In this document: piece after piece, positions 63,301-64,000 of the stretch | Position numbering within the stretch: the first letter of the stretch is position 1 | Layout of the letters: each line of letters starts with the position of its first letter | Assembly (NCBI RefSeq): GCF_003711515.1 | Contig: NW_021167080.1 | Location: 2,191,394-2,255,393, forward strand | From: Sodiomyces alkalinus F11 | Lineage: Eukaryota > Ascomycota > Sordariomycetes > Glomerellales > Plectosphaerellaceae | Length of the DNA stretch: 64,000 bases | Reading direction: 5' to 3' | Made by a program: the position numbers and the translations under genes | Notes under the pieces: model-generated | The model's input: only the letters and a program-made list of their open reading frames with translations | Told to the model about the DNA's origin: nothing | Database searches by the model: none

Positions 63301-64000
63301 GATTAACAATTAAGGGCTTATTATCACTACGTATCTTATAGATATATAATATAAACTGCCGGTTAGCCTATCGTTCGAAGGCTTATAACGCGTTATAGAC
63401 TATAACGCTATTTTTCGAAGCTAAAGGCAGTATATAGATCTAGCCGCTATATTTATCCTTTATTATAAGAAGATATCGTATACCGTTATAGCTCTTAGAT
63501 AGCTCTTAAAGATCCTAATAAATACGCTAAAACGGTTATAGGGAGCGGTATTCTAATACATATCGAGATATAACTTAACGTGCCTAGGTTCTAGAGTATA
63601 TCTCGTAGTCTATCCGCTTAGTTCTCTTAATTAATACGTTCCTAGCGTTACGAACTAATACTCGTAGAGCGCTTAGTCTAAGATAGCCTGCTTTTAAATA
63701 CTATAACTATTCTTCATCGACTTATAGACGCAGAGGGTCGCGGGAAGGTCGGTAATATCGGTAAGCTTTTATTAGTCGATTAACTACTATAACTAGTATA
63801 TATTAATAATCGTAACTAATCGGAATAACACTATATAGTATCGGTTAGAATAATAACTAAGAAGAAGAAGATAAAATTAGCTTATACTAAAGGATAGTTA
63901 TATTAAAGCGTCGAAGCAGCTTTAATAAGACTACGCTCTTCTCCGCTGTTCTAAAGCGTAATAAGTAGTTATATCCCGAATACTAGATCCTAACCTTATA
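60310..64000 (-). mobile_element. Degraded Ty1/Copia retrotransposon pol (integrase, reverse transcriptase, RNase H), RIP-mutated, cut by window edge
   Basis: Read on the minus strand. Integrase core: conserved Asp in SDN at 63325-63323, catalytic Glu in GGSER at 63205-63203, preceded by IIPPYTSKPNG, the Copia form of PYTPEQNG. Reverse transcriptase: LKWVFTYKF and RYKARL at about 61690-61610, NAFVNA near 61490, catalytic FIDD at 61264-61253, and FLGMKIT near 61150. RNase H: NPSPDHYKAVD near 60865, then TSITEVELLALE near 60620, ending near 60310. Stops sit where the family has Trp or Gln, for example TAG at 61153-61151 (Trp expected in ADWFLG) and TAA at 60604-60602 (Gln expected), which is the outcome of C-to-T change on both strands. 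Frame shifts are also present. The 5' part (gag, protease, LTR) lies beyond 64000. The copy cannot be active. Confidence 0.88.

Overview
The window reads as nuclear chromosome of a filamentous ascomycete, most likely a Sordariomycete. Genes have mostly 50-180 bp GT-AG introns. The gene set is typically fungal (secreted large-subunit-type catalase, PEX26-like peroxin, Far1/Ste5-type scaffold). The right end is a transposon degraded in the manner of RIP, with TGG and CAA/CAG codons turned into stops. No bacterial operon, CRISPR or phage feature is present. Two runs of N (4801-4810, 34962-34986) are assembly gaps.

Layout, left to right: catalase (minus, cut by the window edge); 3.8 kb without genes; Drs2-type P4-ATPase flippase (minus); divergent gap with a 165 bp inverted-repeat element; D-serine dehydratase/D-threonine aldolase-type enzyme and an amino-acid permease (both plus); CRIPT (plus); epoxide hydrolase (minus); pinin (minus) and PHF5A/Rds3 (plus) back to back; PEX26-like peroxin (minus); CAF1/PARN-type poly(A) ribonuclease (plus); tRNA-Gly(GCC); mitochondrial ribosomal protein L46 (minus); RING+PHD protein of PHRF1 type (minus); 3.2 kb without genes; ribosomal protein eL43 (minus); saccharopine dehydrogenase-like oxidoreductase (plus); Rmd1/Rmd8 DUF155 protein (plus); HMG-box protein resembling the INO80 subunit Nhp10 (minus); CCT-theta chaperonin subunit (plus); RING-PH-vWA protein of Far1/Ste5 type (minus).

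From about 50.9 to 58.5 kb I see no gene, only two more copies of the 165 bp element. From about 58.54 kb to the end the sequence is strongly AT-rich. It holds a minus-strand Ty1/Copia pol remnant in which integrase, reverse transcriptase and RNase H can still be read through scattered stop codons and frame breaks.

Functional themes: three splicing-linked genes (CRIPT, pinin, PHF5A) lie within 5.4 kb, two of them sharing a divergent promoter. A D-amino-acid enzyme lies next to an amino-acid permease, with a cluster of GATA-factor sites downstream. The rest is housekeeping. Exon boundaries were read by eye from splice signals, frame and family conservation. They should be good to the base in most genes, except where stated (pinin, PARN-type gene, Far1-like start). 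I did not find a convincing new multi-gene system. The best leads are the 165 bp inverted-repeat family, the RIP-degraded Copia block with its unexplained 1.8 kb flank, the Far1-like scaffold, and several odd introns.
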